Below are positions 6,591-7,066 of a DNA stretch of 7,066 nucleotides, piece after piece. The stretch covers positions 1 through 7,066 of the forward strand of contig JAHKKJ010000182.1 of NCBI GenBank assembly GCA_020027655.1, read 5' to 3'. Source of the DNA: Deltaproteobacteria bacterium. Lineage in GTDB: Bacteria; Desulfobacterota; Binatia; UBA9968. The notes beneath the pieces are model-generated. The model had not been told where the DNA came from, made no database searches, and saw only the letters and a program-made list of their open reading frames with translations. The number at the start of each line of letters is the position of its first letter. The first letter of the stretch is position 1. A program made the position numbers and the translations under genes.

Positions 6591-6765
6591 AACCCATGAC
6601 CGGTCCTTAGCGTAGCAGATTCTCATGCCCGAAAAAATCGCACCGAGCAGCCTGCAACATTTCGCATCACACGCTGTATGACTATACTTAAAGGTTTTCT
6701 GAGCCTGCGCAAATTTTTTGACCGTTATTGATCATCGATGCAGCACGTGACGAAAGACATTCTCA

Positions 6766-6786
6766 CCACGAAGGAGGCCACGAAGG
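6766..6786 (+). repeat. CCACGAAGG tandem repeat
   Basis: CCACGAAGG occurs at 6766-6774 and again at 6778-6786, a 12-base period. Downstream, CTTCGCGCTCTTTG (6810-6823) resembles the reverse complement of the same kind of unit, so the two may be arms of one degraded dispersed element. Similar CACGAAG-rich repeats occur in many environmental genomes. Confidence 0.5.
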
Positions 6787-6836
6787 GTTCAGGTGTTTTT
6801 GATCATGAACTTCGCGCTCTTTGTACTGCCATGCTT

Positions 6837-6864
6837 AAAAGTTTGCGCACCTTGCGCAAATTTT
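6837..6864. repeat. AT-flanked GCGC hairpin, possible terminator
   Basis: TTTGCGCA (6842-6849) pairs perfectly with TGCGCAAA (6853-6860) around the loop CCT. AAAA (6837-6840) then pairs with TTTT (6861-6864) across a single bulged G. The shape, a GC core with A and T ends, would suit a weak bidirectional terminator, but no gene end in the window adjoins it. Twelve bases of its right side recur at 6706-6717 without the left arm. Confidence 0.5.
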
Positions 6865-6882
6865 CCGGTGGCCCGTCGCTAT

Positions 6883-7054
6883 CCAAAACGGGGATTTGCT
6901 CGCGCCAAGACGCCAAGAACGCCAAGTTCGGAAGTTGTCATTTCGACCGAAGGGAGAAATCTTTCTTAGTTGCCTCGGATTCCCTCGGGATGACGGGCCT
7001 TAGCCCGTCACTTTGCGGCCTTTGCGCCTTTGCGCGAGATATTCCGAGTTTTGG
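6883..7054. repeat. Nested inverted-repeat element (about 172 bases)
   Basis: Outer arms 6883-6926 and 7011-7054, both 44 bases, align without gaps as inverted repeats with 33 of 44 identities. Both begin CCAAAAC and contain CTCGCGC followed by a short tandem unit (CGCCAAGA on the left; GGCGCAAA on the right arm's complement). Inside lie a second imperfect pair, GTCATTTCGACCGAAGGGA (6937-6955) against the complement of TCCCTCGGGATGAC (6981-6994), and a perfect 8-base hairpin at 6991-7010. There is no coding capacity. It resembles a non-autonomous miniature element or a stack of dispersed repeats. Confidence 0.65.
6991..7010. repeat. Perfect 8-base hairpin inside the nested element
   Basis: TGACGGGC (6991-6998) and GCCCGTCA (7003-7010) are exact reverse complements around the loop CTTA. 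The left side shares GATGAC with the middle arm of the nested element. There is no T-run after it on either strand, so it is not a standard terminator. Confidence 0.7.
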
Positions 7055-7066
7055 TTGCGGCTCGGC

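Larger units (their letters stand above)
6591..7066. other. Non-coding, repeat-rich region at the right edge
   Basis: No open frame here shows a recognisable domain or a plausible start with a ribosome site, and I see no tRNA or rRNA. The stretch is a patchwork of short repeats: CCACGAAGG units (6766-6786), a 12-base direct repeat TGCGCAAATTTT (6706-6717 and 6853-6864) whose second copy forms one side of a hairpin, and a nested inverted-repeat element (6883-7054). The type of repeat, rather than any gene, characterises this segment. It may be the upstream or downstream flank of a gene beyond the window. Confidence 0.7.

Noticed and set aside
6661..6688. Plus-strand promoter TTCGCA - 16 bases - TATACT
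   Set aside because: The -10 is good, but the -35 is partial and no gene follows on the plus strand before the window ends, so there is nothing to support it.

Overview
The window is ordinary Gram-negative chromosome with mid-50s % GC (judged by eye). It holds six complete protein genes and two repeat-rich non-coding stretches. An outer-membrane Pal-type lipoprotein, a YbbAP-like ABC transporter and an RlmD-type rRNA methyltransferase with an iron-sulfur site indicate a diderm bacterium. The intergenic families (G/C-run hairpin repeats, CCACGAAGG units, CGCCAAGA/GCAAAGGC units, GTCATTTCGA-type elements) are of a kind common in uncultured deltaproteobacterial and related soil or groundwater lineages. 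That lineage guess is weak inference.

Layout. Positions 1-1290 (minus) encode a 23S rRNA uracil-5-methyltransferase of the RlmD type. It diverges, across a 43-base gap, from a plus-strand cluster: a small DUF309 protein (1334-1705), an ABC ATPase (1718-2392) and an 860-residue FtsX/MacB-type permease (2392-4974). The 12-base gap and the one-base overlap point to one transcript. The ATPase and permease together should form a MacB/LolCDE/YbbAP-class (type VII) transporter, which uses ATP to drive movements of periplasmic domains rather than moving a solute through a channel. Its substrate cannot be read from the sequence.

Positions 4975-5357 separate the convergent permease and pal genes. They hold four copies of a hairpin repeat arranged as two inverted pairs. 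On the minus strand follow a Pal-like peptidoglycan-binding lipoprotein (5358-5948) and a VanZ-family membrane protein (6044-6535), each with a possible promoter of its own. From about 6591 to the right edge there is no credible gene. This stretch holds short direct repeats, an AT-flanked hairpin and, at 6883-7054, a nested inverted-repeat element.

The theme is the cell envelope (transporter, Pal, VanZ) plus one rRNA-modification gene. I see no defence system, CRISPR array, phage gene, intact transposase or RNA gene, and nothing that amounts to a new multi-gene system. The points most worth a second look are the nested inverted-repeat element, the repeat cluster between the convergent genes, and an eight-T run near the end of the ATPase gene from which the -1 frame is open straight into the permease.
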